The notes below the pieces were generated by a model that saw nothing but the letters and a program-made list of their open reading frames with translations, was not told the DNA's origin and ran no database searches. Positions 51,425 through 60,887 of a stretch of 64,000 bases of DNA are shown here, piece by piece (positions within the stretch are counted from its first letter, which is position 1; each line of letters opens with the position of its first letter). The stretch lies in the NCBI GenBank assembly GCA_020348445.1, contig CP070751.1, positions 4,874,506-4,938,505 of the forward strand, in the 5' to 3' direction. This DNA comes from Thermoplasmata archaeon. Lineage in GTDB: Archaea > Thermoplasmatota > Thermoplasmata > GCA-020350865. A program made the position numbers and the translations under genes.

Positions 51425-53032
51425 ATGGACGAATGGATTATTTACACGCTATTATTGATACTTATTAATATCATTATATTGGTCATATTAAAATCAATTG
51501 GTGCCTTCAAGGAGAAGAAGGTCTCTTTGTGGGGCCCTTTTCTTATGTGGCGCACTGAAAAGGGTAAGAAGCTCATTGAAAAGCTGGCGCGTCCTAAAAG
51601 AATTTGGCGATGGTACGGTAACGTTTCTGTTGCCATATGTCTTGTTACAATGATTCTTATGATGGTCTTCCTGATCTGGACAACCACTTTGGTTTCCAGA
51701 ATACCAAGAGAAAGCGCACCCTCCCCGCAGCTTCTTCTTGGCATACCTGGTGTGAATCCCATCATACCATTGTGGTACGGGATTTTGGCCCTTGCGGTGG
51801 CCATCATAATACATGAATTCGCACATGGCATCCTATCCAGGGTAGGGAAATTAAAATTAAAATCTCTCGGAATCATATATTTTCTATTCCCCTGGGGGGC
51901 CTTTGTTGAGCCTGATGAGGAGGAGCTTAGAACCACCACCAAGAAAAAGCGGATGAGAATATTTGCTGCAGGACCTTCTACGAACATCATATTCGCCATA
52001 ATATGCGCACTCATTTTCTCCTGGGGTTTTATAGGCTCTATCTCGCCTGTAACCGAGGGTGTTTTCATAAGTGGGGCATTGGCAGACAGCCCAGCTCACG
52101 AGGCTGGTTTGAGCAAGATGTGGATGGAGATAGTTGAAATAAATGACACACCAATTAAGGATATCGAGGACTTTGAAAACGTGCCTGCTCCCAAGCCCCT
52201 TGAGAACACCACAGTGAAATATTTTTACGAGGGTAATTTTCGCACTGTAAATGTAACGTCTGGGGTTGTGATACTGCACGTATCTGAGGATTACCCCGCA
52301 GATGATGCCGGAGTGGAAAGTGGGATGATCCTATTGGAGATCAACGGCACCGAGATTCGCAACGATGGGGATTTTCAGGATGCCATGAAATTGACAAGAC
52401 CCAATCAGAATGTGAATATAACCCTTTATGAATACAACGAGACCACAGATTCCTATACGTTGTTCAACACCACCGTGACCTTGGAGGACAAATACGAGTA
52501 CTACGAGGAGCACTATCCACAGGTCAACAAAGAGTCCTTTCGGAATGTGGGATTTCTGGGTGTCAGCCATGGGTATCTTGGTCTAAAACCGGGTGGAAAT
52601 CCAAAAGCCTTAGCAGACATGCTCTCACACCCTTTTTCCAATGTGGACTCAATGGACGAGGCAACGTACAACATGCTCATCTACATTCTGCTGCCATTTC
52701 AGGGATTGTCTCCTTTTCCTGAGCCCATGACAGAACTATACGAGGTAACTGGTCCTCTTGCGGTCTTACCCTCGGGAGTATTCTGGACCCTAGCCAATAT
52801 TTTTTATTGGCTCTTTTGGCTGAACCTCATGGTAGGGTGGACTAACACCCTACCTGCCGTTCCCCTGGACGGAGGTCATCTGTTCAAGGACTCCTTGGAT
52901 GGCATCATATCAAAAATTAAAAGGCAGCTTGACAAGGAAACCCGTGAGAGGTATGTTGCAGCCATCACATACTCACTGGCCCTTCTTGTGCTTGTCATGA
53001 TTTTATATCCCCTTATAGGCCCGAGGCTTTGA
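51425..53032 (+). CDS. site-2 protease family metalloprotease (M50) with PDZ domains
   Basis: The 535-aa intramembrane zinc protease has an N-terminal helix (about 4-24), a further helix (about 62-85) and then HEFAHG (His130, Glu131, His134) inside a membrane helix. The third zinc ligand, Asp482, is in LPAVPLDGGH. Two PDZ-like domains (about 205-275 and 280-345) lie between, as in RseP-like and archaeal S2P enzymes, and a final helix (about 512-533) ends the chain. Such proteases release membrane-bound regulators or trim signal peptides. The nearby membrane-anchored giant proteins are possible clients, but that link is inference. GGTGA lies 4 bases before the ATG. Confidence 0.92.
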   Translation: MDEWIIYTLLLILINIIILVILKSIGAFKEKKVSLWGPFLMWRTEKGKKLIEKLARPKRIWRWYGNVSVAICLVTMILMMVFLIWTTTLVSRIPRESAPSPQLLLGIPGVNPIIPLWYGILALAVAIIIHEFAHGILSRVGKLKLKSLGIIYFLFPWGAFVEPDEEELRTTTKKKRMRIFAAGPSTNIIFAIICALIFSWGFIGSISPVTEGVFISGALADSPAHEAGLSKMWMEIVEINDTPIKDIEDFENVPAPKPLENTTVKYFYEGNFRTVNVTSGVVILHVSEDYPADDAGVESGMILLEINGTEIRNDGDFQDAMKLTRPNQNVNITLYEYNETTDSYTLFNTTVTLEDKYEYYEEHYPQVNKESFRNVGFLGVSHGYLGLKPGGNPKALADMLSHPFSNVDSMDEATYNMLIYILLPFQGLSPFPEPMTELYEVTGPLAVLPSGVFWTLANIFYWLFWLNLMVGWTNTLPAVPLDGGHLFKDSLDGIISKIKRQLDKETRERYVAAITYSLALLVLVMILYPLIGPRL

Positions 53033-53047
53033 AAGGTTAATTCCTTA

Positions 53048-53054
53048 TTTTTTT
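53048..53054 (+). terminator. T-run terminator after the site-2 protease gene
   Basis: Seven T residues 15 bp after the stop, the common archaeal termination signal. Confidence 0.5.
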
Positions 53055-53116
53055 GTGTGTACTTATGACAATCCTAGCAAATTTAATAGGGAGGCTCTTC
53101 TAAAATATCTAAGGTA

Positions 53117-53160
53117 GGGAGGGCGGCGGGGGTAAGGTGGAGGGGGGAAATAGGGAAGGG
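53117..53160 (+). other. G-rich tract with quadruplex-forming potential
   Basis: Within 44 bases there are six runs of three or more G (lengths 3, 3, 5, 6, 3, 3), separated by A, CGGC, a nine-base spacer with two further GG pairs, AAATA and AA. The tract sits about 30 bp upstream of the promoter of the giant protease gene and contrasts sharply with its AT-rich surroundings. Confidence 0.5.
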
Positions 53161-53186
53161 CAAAATTCATAAAAAGCCAGTAAAAA

Positions 53187-53197
53187 GGTATAAATAC
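53187..53197 (+). promoter_or_regulatory. TATA box for the giant protease gene
   Basis: GGTATAAATAC is a near-canonical archaeal element 58-68 bp before the ATG at 53255; the GGGGGAT ribosome site is at 53243-53249. Confidence 0.55.
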
Positions 53198-53254
53198 CCA
53201 ATAATCATATGATTAACCCAGTTATTGATTTGTTTAACCTCTGGGGGATATCAG

Positions 53255-56200
53255 ATGAAAAAGGGACCTGCAAAAGGTCTATTTTGCATGATTATCGTTT
53301 TGGTTTTTCTCCTTTCCTCGTTTAATATCGCGGCTTTTAGTGGTATTACCATTAAAAAACATCCTGAAGATAACCTGCATTTTGACACCGAGATTCCCCA
53401 GGATAAGGTTGTTCCGGAGCCCGAACCGAATTTTGATACCACTGGAATACAAGAGGATGCAACAGGTAATTCAGATTTCAAACCTTCCCCTTCTGGTCAG
53501 GTGAGCACGAACGCGGATTTTAAAGGAAATGGTTTACCTTTCTGGAAGATCGAAACTACTCTCTTGGCACAATTAAAGGACACGGATTCCGTCAAGGTGA
53601 TCATCACCTCAACTGACATGGGCCAGGTAAGGGAATTATTAGGCCAAGGAAACCAAGATTTCACATCCAGACATAAAAAAAATAATGCAAGACTCGAAAC
53701 ATCAATACTTGAAGTTCAAAGCCATATGGTTCTGAAAATCGCATCCTTGGAGAGAGTGATTAGCATACAGAGTTACAGACTTCCACAGCCTCCAAAATTC
53801 CCTGAAGGAATCGAAGGTACAGGGGATTTCGATTCTGAATACGAACCCACCATGTGGAACGCAGTAAAATACCACGGAGCTGATACTGCCTGGGATCTTG
53901 GGTACAACGGCTCAGGAGTAAATGTTGCAGTCATAGATACCGGGGCGGATTTCGGTCATCCAGATTTGAACGGGACCCAAGCCAGGGATGAGAATCCCGC
54001 TTCCCCATATTACGGATGGCCTTTGGCTTTTGATTCAAGGTCCATGCTAAGCTATCTTTCCTCGGGAGGGCAGGGTTTTACAGGTTCAGGTGGAGAGGAC
54101 AACTGGTTTTCAGATACCAATACTACAGACACTGACAGCAATGGAAACGGAACCCTGGATACGTCAGGTTACAATGTCACTGGTATTATAAGCCAAAGCG
54201 GGATTTACCGCCTTGGCAAGCATCCAGATACTAGATTGAGGAACATATATGGGGATTATCCTGGTGTGCTTGTTGTGGATGAGAATTCCCCTGATGTTTA
54301 CGATACAGTCTATGTTGATCTGGACAGCGACATGAACTTCACAGATGAGAAACCGTGCAGAAAATGGGACGAGGTTCCCTCACATGATCTGGGAAGTGAT
54401 GGCATTCCCGACAGATCCGGGGGAATGATTTATTTTATTGCAGATGGAACAAATCCTGTACCATACTCTGATGTCATAGCAGATGAGAACGGATATACCC
54501 TTCCCATACCAGCTAACGGCAGTCTTGTGGTTTTCATGCTCAACGATCCCACAGAATCGGGGGGAAATCACGGTACCTTGTGTGCCTCAGCAGTTGCAGG
54601 ACAAGGGGTAATTGCCTCAGGAAGGGTGATTGGCACTGCACCTGAAGCAAAGATAATATCCATAGGGAATGTCTACGGTGGCGGGAACTTTATCGATTCC
54701 TACTATTTTGCAGTTGAAGGTTACGATGGCATACCTGGAACAGGTGATGAGGCCCAGATTGTGAGCTGCAGCTTTGGAGATTCCCATGTCGTTCATGGAG
54801 GTTGGGATTATACTTCTAGGCTCGTGGATAATCTGACAACCTATTATGCGCCAAACGTTACCTTCTGTGTTGCCAGTGGAAACGGGGGATACGGATACGG
54901 CACAGTAGCTTCGCCTGGCTCATCCATGGGTGTGATTACATGTGGGGCGGCCCTAAATAAAAAGGTAACTGAGGTGGTATACTGGTCCAATCGTGGTCCA
55001 AATGCCGTGGGTCAGGTTGATCCTGATATCGTATCTGTGGGTGTTTCTGCATTTGGGGATATGGCATTGAACCAAAGGAACAATGGCAACAATGCATATA
55101 GATCATGGAGCGGAACGAGCCTGTCAACTCCAGTTACAGCAGGTATAGTCGCTCTGATTTATGACGCATATTTCCAGTCAAATAGTGATTTCCCCACATC
55201 CAAACTGTCGAGAGAGATTCTCATGTCCACCGCTGATAACATTAACTATGATCCACTTGTTCAGGGTGCAGGTTTTTCCAATGCCACAAGGGCCACAAAG
55301 GTCGCAAATAACATCTCTGGTCTTTTATTATCACCAACTTTTTGGACTGCAGGGGATTATCGGGGTGTAGATTATGATGCCTTTGCCCACATCATGTTTC
55401 CTGGAGAGTCGGACAACATTACAATATCTGTTTCGAATGCTGATTACAACAATTCAGTTGATGTAAAAGTTTCAGATTACGTTCTCTCTCTTTCAGAAAC
55501 ATACACAACTGAAATAGAAGCCAACAAATCCAGAGAGGACGCTTCCACTGCTCGTCCTGATTTTTTGATTGCCCTAAACGATTCAAAGAACAATATCTCT
55601 CGGATTCCAATAGATACGGCTCTGCTCAAGGTCTCGGGATACATGCCCTATGATGAGTTCGATTCAGATCTCAATTACTTCCAGGAGAACAAGTTCTGGA
55701 TCACGATTTACAACTGGAAAGACAACAATGGAAATGGAAGCTACTGGAACGATTCAAACGGCGATGACACAGCCCAGCAGTCGGAAATTGAATGGTCGGA
55801 ACTTACGAGCATTTGCTCATCCTCCATTACTGCAACAACCCAAGAGGCTAGAATGCACGATCCTTTATCAAGAATCGATGATGGCCTTATCGTGGGCATG
55901 TTCCATCAGCCAGGAGGGGCTGCTCCCAATATCACTCATCTGTACATTCGATCCCAGTGTTACAATAGAACAGATTGGGATTGGCTTTCAACGAACACTA
56001 CAAATCTAACCATTGGTGCATCTGGTACATCCACGTTCCATGCTTCTATTACTGTGCCGCCTTCAACACCAATTGGGATTTACCAGGGTATCATCCTAAT
56101 AAACGATACAAGAAACGAAACTGCAATGCCAGTGATTGTAAATGTTGCTTCAAACTCTCCCCTGTTCACCTTCGGTGGAAACACTCTATCAGAAGAACTA

Positions 56201-59200
56201 TACGCCAATGATCAGGTTTTCGGTGCATTCAGATGGGGTTGGAGGTACGAAGGCGGCGATTGGAGGTTCTATTTCATCGACATCCCAGATTCATATGATG
56301 TCAATCCAGGAACAAAAATAGTGGCTGACGTGAAATGGAATGAATATCCCACTGATATCGATGTTTTCATACTTGGTGAATCATCTGATACTTTTTCTTA
56401 TGAAACACCGGAGAGATTCGGGCCCCATACAATGGAGATAAAGGGCAGAAGTGCAGATTCATACATGTGGGGCGGGAAGTTCAGGTTCAATACCACGACG
56501 GGGGGCCCACAGGAGATTATCTCAGCTGACTTGAGTCCTGGGTTGAACGAGATAATTTTACACAATGTTCTTTTTGGGGGCCAGTCTTTTACTGAAAATG
56601 TAACAGGCCAACTCGGAACTGTCAATGTCACACCCTATCCCTGGGATTTAGGATACATCGATAAAGTTCCCAATTTAACAGGCACACAGGAATTTACTGT
56701 GCTATCGAGCTTTAATTTATCTGGAATCAATACCAAAGCATATGGTGTATTCCCCCCCATGGAATATCCAAACCAGCAGGTCTATCAAAATGATCCCAGT
56801 GATAAGACTACCTCCAACTGGTCAAGGGAGTTCAACGTAAGTGGAGCAGAATACATCAGGGTCAACGTCTCAAGTCCAATAAGCATGGATATCGATCTAT
56901 TCCTTTTGAGGGACATAAACACCAATGGCATTCCAAACTGGGGCTCGGAACAGGTGGCATCCTCGACTTCGCCGAACGAGGAAGAGGAAATCCTCCTAAA
57001 TCTACCTGCAGATGGAAGGTACTGGGTTTTTGTCCACGGATGGAGCGTGCCTTCAAATCCATCACCATTTGACTGCTTTATCGAGGTGGTCTACGGGGAT
57101 GATATCGTCACAACGGACGTTCCCTCTGGTCCTTTTAATGCAAATGAAGCTGTAAATTTCAATGCTTCCTATAACCTACCGCCAAATGCTGGGGAGTTTC
57201 GAGGTGTTGTTCTTGTTGGTGTTACAAATATGTCTGCTTCAATTGAGGTTCCTTTCATAGTAAGATTGGAGAGTGAGATACCTTTAATATCGGGCTTTGT
57301 TCCAGAGCCCGACTCTTGGGTAAATTCTACACAGCCTACAATAGGAGCGCAGTATTATGACTCTGGCTCAGGAGTCGATACTTCCAGGGTGTACATCTTT
57401 TTGGACGGAATAAATCAAACTGTTAATGCCACGAAAAATCCAGATTCCATAACACTTGTTCCTTCATATTCATTGTCTGAGGGCTTTCACACAGTTTATT
57501 TGATAGTGACGGACATGTTCGGAAATGAAAATTACACCGCATGGATATTTTATGTGGACAGCATTGATCCCATTGCCGTTGCCGGAGATGATAAGTCGTC
57601 CTTTGAGGACGAGATAGTATATTTTGATGGCTCTGCAAGCTCTGATGAAAAAGAACTCCGCAACCTTACCTGGGATTTTGGAGACGGTTTCCTCGGCTAT
57701 GGAACATATCCAGATCATGTATTTACTGAGGCTGGGACATACACTGTAACTTTGATAGCAAGGGATATCGCAAATAATACAGGAACCGATACCTTATTCG
57801 TTTTTGTGGACAATGTGGCGCCTGTGGCAAATGCAGGAATCGATCAAATCGTGGATGAAGGAGAAATGACTTATTTCAACGGCAGCGACTCGTACGATAC
57901 TCCCTCTGATATGTCCACCTTGATTTACACCTGGTATTTTGAAGATAGCACAGTTTTATTAGGAATCAATGTAAGCCATTCGTTTTCGGACAACGGTAAT
58001 TACGCTGTTACACTGGTTGTGGAGGATAACAACGGTTTTACAGATTCAGATACAATTTTTGTTACTGTGAACAATGTGGCTCCAATTGCTGATGCCAATG
58101 GACCCTATTCAGGAACCGAGGGCGTGGGTGTTATCTTCACTGGCTCGGCAACTGATCCTGGTGAGGATACATTTACCTATGATTGGGACTTCGATGATTC
58201 AGATGGGATTACCTATTTGGATGCAACTAGTCCAAACCCTACTTGGACTTGGTCCGATGAGTTTTCGGGAATGATATATCTTCGAGTGACTGATGATGAC
58301 GGTGACATTGGATTTGATTCGGCCTCTGTTACAATTACCAATACCGCACCTGTCGCTGATTGCGGCGGACCTTACTCTGGATACGAAGGCACGGCAATTG
58401 CACTCTCGGGCTCAGCTTCCGACCCTGGTGCAGATTCATTAACCTATGAATGGGACCTTGACAACGATGGCCTATTCGATGATGCAACAGGTCAAAATCC
58501 TGAATGGACATGGTACGACAACGGTGTGTTTACAATAAGCCTGAGAGTAAGTGATTCTGACGGTGGAGAAGATTCAGACAAGGAGATTGTGACAATCAAC
58601 AATGTGGCTCCAACAGCTGATGCTGGGGGACCGTATTCTGAGGATGAAGGTTCCGTCGTTTCGTTTACAGGGGTGGCATCCGATCCTGGATCTTTGGATA
58701 CATTTACCTACTATTGGGACTTTGGTGATGGAGAAAGTTCAAGCCAGCAGAATCCAACACATGTATATTCAGATGACGGGATTTATATTGCCACATTAAC
58801 TGTTACTGATGACGACGGTGGAACTAATTCAAATAATACTTTTGTAATGATAAACAATGTTGCGCCTACTGCCTACGCACAAGGTCCGTACTCTGGGGAC
58901 GAAGGTGCACCTGTGAGCTTTTTCAGCTCAGCAACAGACCCTGGCACTGACACCTTTACCTATGAATGGGACTTTGATGACTCTGATGGAGTGACGTATT
59001 CAGATGCAACCGGGCCCAATCCCACTTGGACCTGGCCAGACGATTTTTCAGGGACAATTTACCTGAGGGTTATAGATGATGATGGGGGAATTGATATCGA
59101 TAATACAACTGTTACCATTAATAACATCGCACCTATCCCTGATCCAGGCGGTCCTTACTCAGGATACGAAGGTACATCCTTGGATTTCTCGGCCTCTGCT

Positions 59201-60808
59201 TTGGATCCTGGATCCGATACATTCACGTACAAATGGGATATGGACAACGACGGTCAATATGATGATGCAGATGGCCAAAGTCCATCATGGACATGGTACG
59301 ACAATGGAGCTTTTTTGGTGAGCTTAAAAATAACAGATGATGATGGGGATTTTGGTATTGATACTACCCTAGTGACCATTATTAATGTTGCTCCTTCTGC
59401 TGATGCAGGTGTGATTTACTATGAGGGGGAAGGGACTGCCATTTTCTTCAAAGGTAATTATTCTGATCCTGGTATTTCAGATTCACACACATTCTTGTGG
59501 GATTTTGGAGATGGAACGATTAGCACAGAACAGAATCCAACCCATGTTTATGCTGACGATGATGTATACACTGTCGTACTTTCTGTCACAGATGATGATG
59601 GTGGGATGGGAACTGATTCTGTTTTTGCGATCATCTTCAATTCCGCACCCATCCCCGAAAAATCGAATATTGACGCGACCGCCAAAGAGGGGCACCTTTT
59701 TACCTTGAAGATCAATGCCACGGATGCAGTAGGGGACAAGATAACTTTCACAGATAATACTGATATGTTCGATATCGATCCCACATCCGGTGTAATCCAA
59801 TTCATACCAACAAATGAGGATGTTGGCTTAAATGCAGTTACCGTCGAAATAAACGATGATGATAAAGGGACATCCACTGTTATTCTTTTGTTGCGCATAA
59901 CAAACGAAAATGATCCACCAACTCTCGAGCAAATCGGCTCTCTTATCGCCTATGAAGATTCAGAATTCAGTTATACTGTATTAGCAAGTGATGTGGATTC
60001 TGATGACACACTGACCTTTTCTGAAGATACAGAGCTTTTTGAAATCGATTCAGAAACTGGCATAATTACCTTTACACCCACGAATGACCAGGTTGGGATA
60101 GAAGTCATCACCATCACAGTAACTGATTCTCAAGGTGCAATAGATTCTGAGACTTTGACATTCACGGTTCTCAATACGAACGATCCACCTGTATTAAGCA
60201 GCATCCCCAATCAATTTGCAGAAGTAGGAAAGCAGTTTACTTATACAGTATCAGCAACTGACGATGATGATGCTGTCCTTATCTTCTCTGACAATTCTGA
60301 TCTGTTTGTAATAGATACTGTAACAGGGACCATTTCATTTACTCCAAGAAAAGGAGATGAGGGTGTTCATAGGATAACAATTACAGTCATCGATGGTCAA
60401 GGTGAACAAGATTCACAGGTTGTGACATTTGAGATCGAGGGTGGACCTGAACCTGATGACGAGATAGAATGGCTGTCTATAATTCTGCTTATCCTCGTGA
60501 TAGTCCTTTTCATTTTTCTTCTTTTACATACTTTCTGGCAAAGGGAAGAAGAAAAGAAGGAAGGTGAAGAGAAAGGGATTCCAGTGCAGACAACTGAGGA
60601 CAAGAAAATTAAAATGTCCAAAGAGCCTAAAAAATTACCAAAATCCAAGCCCCGTAAAAAACGTCCTAAACCAAAAATCATTGAAAAAGAATTACCGCCT
60701 CCAGAGCCAATAGAGCCTCCGCCACCACCCCCTGAGCCAAAAGAGGCTCCACCACCACCTCCGGAGCCAAAGGAGGTTCCTCCACCTCCCCCTGATACTT
60801 CAGATTAG
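53255..60808 (+). CDS. giant subtilisin-like protease with PKD, cadherin-like repeats and membrane anchor (2517 aa)
   Basis: A signal peptide (about 8-28) and a propeptide-like region (about 90-180) precede an S8 catalytic domain with Asp228 (AVIDTGADFGHPD), His439 (GNHGTLCAS) and Ser622 (SGTSLSTP). About 210 residues separate Asp and His, far more than in subtilisin. Middle beta-rich domains follow, including a PPC-like one near 1195-1290. Eight PKD domains (about 1430-2130) and three cadherin-like repeats (about 2130-2395) come next. One membrane helix (about 2407-2429) is followed by a Lys-rich and Pro-rich tail with repeated PPPPPEPKE units. The catalytic part is outside the cell, the tail inside. 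The ATG at 53255 with GGGGGAT is preferred over an in-frame TTG at 53225. Probable role: degradation of external protein or maturation of surface proteins. Confidence 0.92.
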   Translation: MKKGPAKGLFCMIIVLVFLLSSFNIAAFSGITIKKHPEDNLHFDTEIPQDKVVPEPEPNFDTTGIQEDATGNSDFKPSPSGQVSTNADFKGNGLPFWKIETTLLAQLKDTDSVKVIITSTDMGQVRELLGQGNQDFTSRHKKNNARLETSILEVQSHMVLKIASLERVISIQSYRLPQPPKFPEGIEGTGDFDSEYEPTMWNAVKYHGADTAWDLGYNGSGVNVAVIDTGADFGHPDLNGTQARDENPASPYYGWPLAFDSRSMLSYLSSGGQGFTGSGGEDNWFSDTNTTDTDSNGNGTLDTSGYNVTGIISQSGIYRLGKHPDTRLRNIYGDYPGVLVVDENSPDVYDTVYVDLDSDMNFTDEKPCRKWDEVPSHDLGSDGIPDRSGGMIYFIADGTNPVPYSDVIADENGYTLPIPANGSLVVFMLNDPTESGGNHGTLCASAVAGQGVIASGRVIGTAPEAKIISIGNVYGGGNFIDSYYFAVEGYDGIPGTGDEAQIVSCSFGDSHVVHGGWDYTSRLVDNLTTYYAPNVTFCVASGNGGYGYGTVASPGSSMGVITCGAALNKKVTEVVYWSNRGPNAVGQVDPDIVSVGVSAFGDMALNQRNNGNNAYRSWSGTSLSTPVTAGIVALIYDAYFQSNSDFPTSKLSREILMSTADNINYDPLVQGAGFSNATRATKVANNISGLLLSPTFWTAGDYRGVDYDAFAHIMFPGESDNITISVSNADYNNSVDVKVSDYVLSLSETYTTEIEANKSREDASTARPDFLIALNDSKNNISRIPIDTALLKVSGYMPYDEFDSDLNYFQENKFWITIYNWKDNNGNGSYWNDSNGDDTAQQSEIEWSELTSICSSSITATTQEARMHDPLSRIDDGLIVGMFHQPGGAAPNITHLYIRSQCYNRTDWDWLSTNTTNLTIGASGTSTFHASITVPPSTPIGIYQGIILINDTRNETAMPVIVNVASNSPLFTFGGNTLSEELYANDQVFGAFRWGWRYEGGDWRFYFIDIPDSYDVNPGTKIVADVKWNEYPTDIDVFILGESSDTFSYETPERFGPHTMEIKGRSADSYMWGGKFRFNTTTGGPQEIISADLSPGLNEIILHNVLFGGQSFTENVTGQLGTVNVTPYPWDLGYIDKVPNLTGTQEFTVLSSFNLSGINTKAYGVFPPMEYPNQQVYQNDPSDKTTSNWSREFNVSGAEYIRVNVSSPISMDIDLFLLRDINTNGIPNWGSEQVASSTSPNEEEEILLNLPADGRYWVFVHGWSVPSNPSPFDCFIEVVYGDDIVTTDVPSGPFNANEAVNFNASYNLPPNAGEFRGVVLVGVTNMSASIEVPFIVRLESEIPLISGFVPEPDSWVNSTQPTIGAQYYDSGSGVDTSRVYIFLDGINQTVNATKNPDSITLVPSYSLSEGFHTVYLIVTDMFGNENYTAWIFYVDSIDPIAVAGDDKSSFEDEIVYFDGSASSDEKELRNLTWDFGDGFLGYGTYPDHVFTEAGTYTVTLIARDIANNTGTDTLFVFVDNVAPVANAGIDQIVDEGEMTYFNGSDSYDTPSDMSTLIYTWYFEDSTVLLGINVSHSFSDNGNYAVTLVVEDNNGFTDSDTIFVTVNNVAPIADANGPYSGTEGVGVIFTGSATDPGEDTFTYDWDFDDSDGITYLDATSPNPTWTWSDEFSGMIYLRVTDDDGDIGFDSASVTITNTAPVADCGGPYSGYEGTAIALSGSASDPGADSLTYEWDLDNDGLFDDATGQNPEWTWYDNGVFTISLRVSDSDGGEDSDKEIVTINNVAPTADAGGPYSEDEGSVVSFTGVASDPGSLDTFTYYWDFGDGESSSQQNPTHVYSDDGIYIATLTVTDDDGGTNSNNTFVMINNVAPTAYAQGPYSGDEGAPVSFFSSATDPGTDTFTYEWDFDDSDGVTYSDATGPNPTWTWPDDFSGTIYLRVIDDDGGIDIDNTTVTINNIAPIPDPGGPYSGYEGTSLDFSASALDPGSDTFTYKWDMDNDGQYDDADGQSPSWTWYDNGAFLVSLKITDDDGDFGIDTTLVTIINVAPSADAGVIYYEGEGTAIFFKGNYSDPGISDSHTFLWDFGDGTISTEQNPTHVYADDDVYTVVLSVTDDDGGMGTDSVFAIIFNSAPIPEKSNIDATAKEGHLFTLKINATDAVGDKITFTDNTDMFDIDPTSGVIQFIPTNEDVGLNAVTVEINDDDKGTSTVILLLRITNENDPPTLEQIGSLIAYEDSEFSYTVLASDVDSDDTLTFSEDTELFEIDSETGIITFTPTNDQVGIEVITITVTDSQGAIDSETLTFTVLNTNDPPVLSSIPNQFAEVGKQFTYTVSATDDDDAVLIFSDNSDLFVIDTVTGTISFTPRKGDEGVHRITITVIDGQGEQDSQVVTFEIEGGPEPDDEIEWLSIILLILVIVLFIFLLLHTFWQREEEKKEGEEKGIPVQTTEDKKIKMSKEPKKLPKSKPRKKRPKPKIIEKELPPPEPIEPPPPPPEPKEAPPPPPEPKEVPPPPPDTSD
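58078..59648 (+). repeat. duplicated block of three PKD domains in the protease gene
   Basis: PKD domains 3-5 (58078-58863) and 6-8 (58864-59648) match pairwise in order. Domains 3 and 6 share WDFDDSDG..Y and NPTWTW; 4 and 7 share PYSGYEGT and W..DNDG; 5 and 8 share WDFGDG and QNPTHVY. The period is about 786 bp. Confidence 0.8.
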
Positions 60809-60848
60809 TTCTATGCAATGATGAATATGAACCTAGATTAGAGGGAAG

Positions 60849-60860
60849 TTTTAATAAAGC
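60849..60860 (+). promoter_or_regulatory. TATA-like box for the AlaX gene
   Basis: TTTTAATAAAGC lies about 33 bp before the ATG at 60888. GGTCGGTG is a possible ribosome site next to the start. Confidence 0.4.
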
Positions 60861-60887
60861 TCAAGAATATCAAAGGTCGGTGTGAAA

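Noticed and set aside
51442..52068. 208-codon minus-strand frame inside the site-2 protease gene
   Set aside because: Overlaps the zinc-site region of a well-supported protease and has no start signals.
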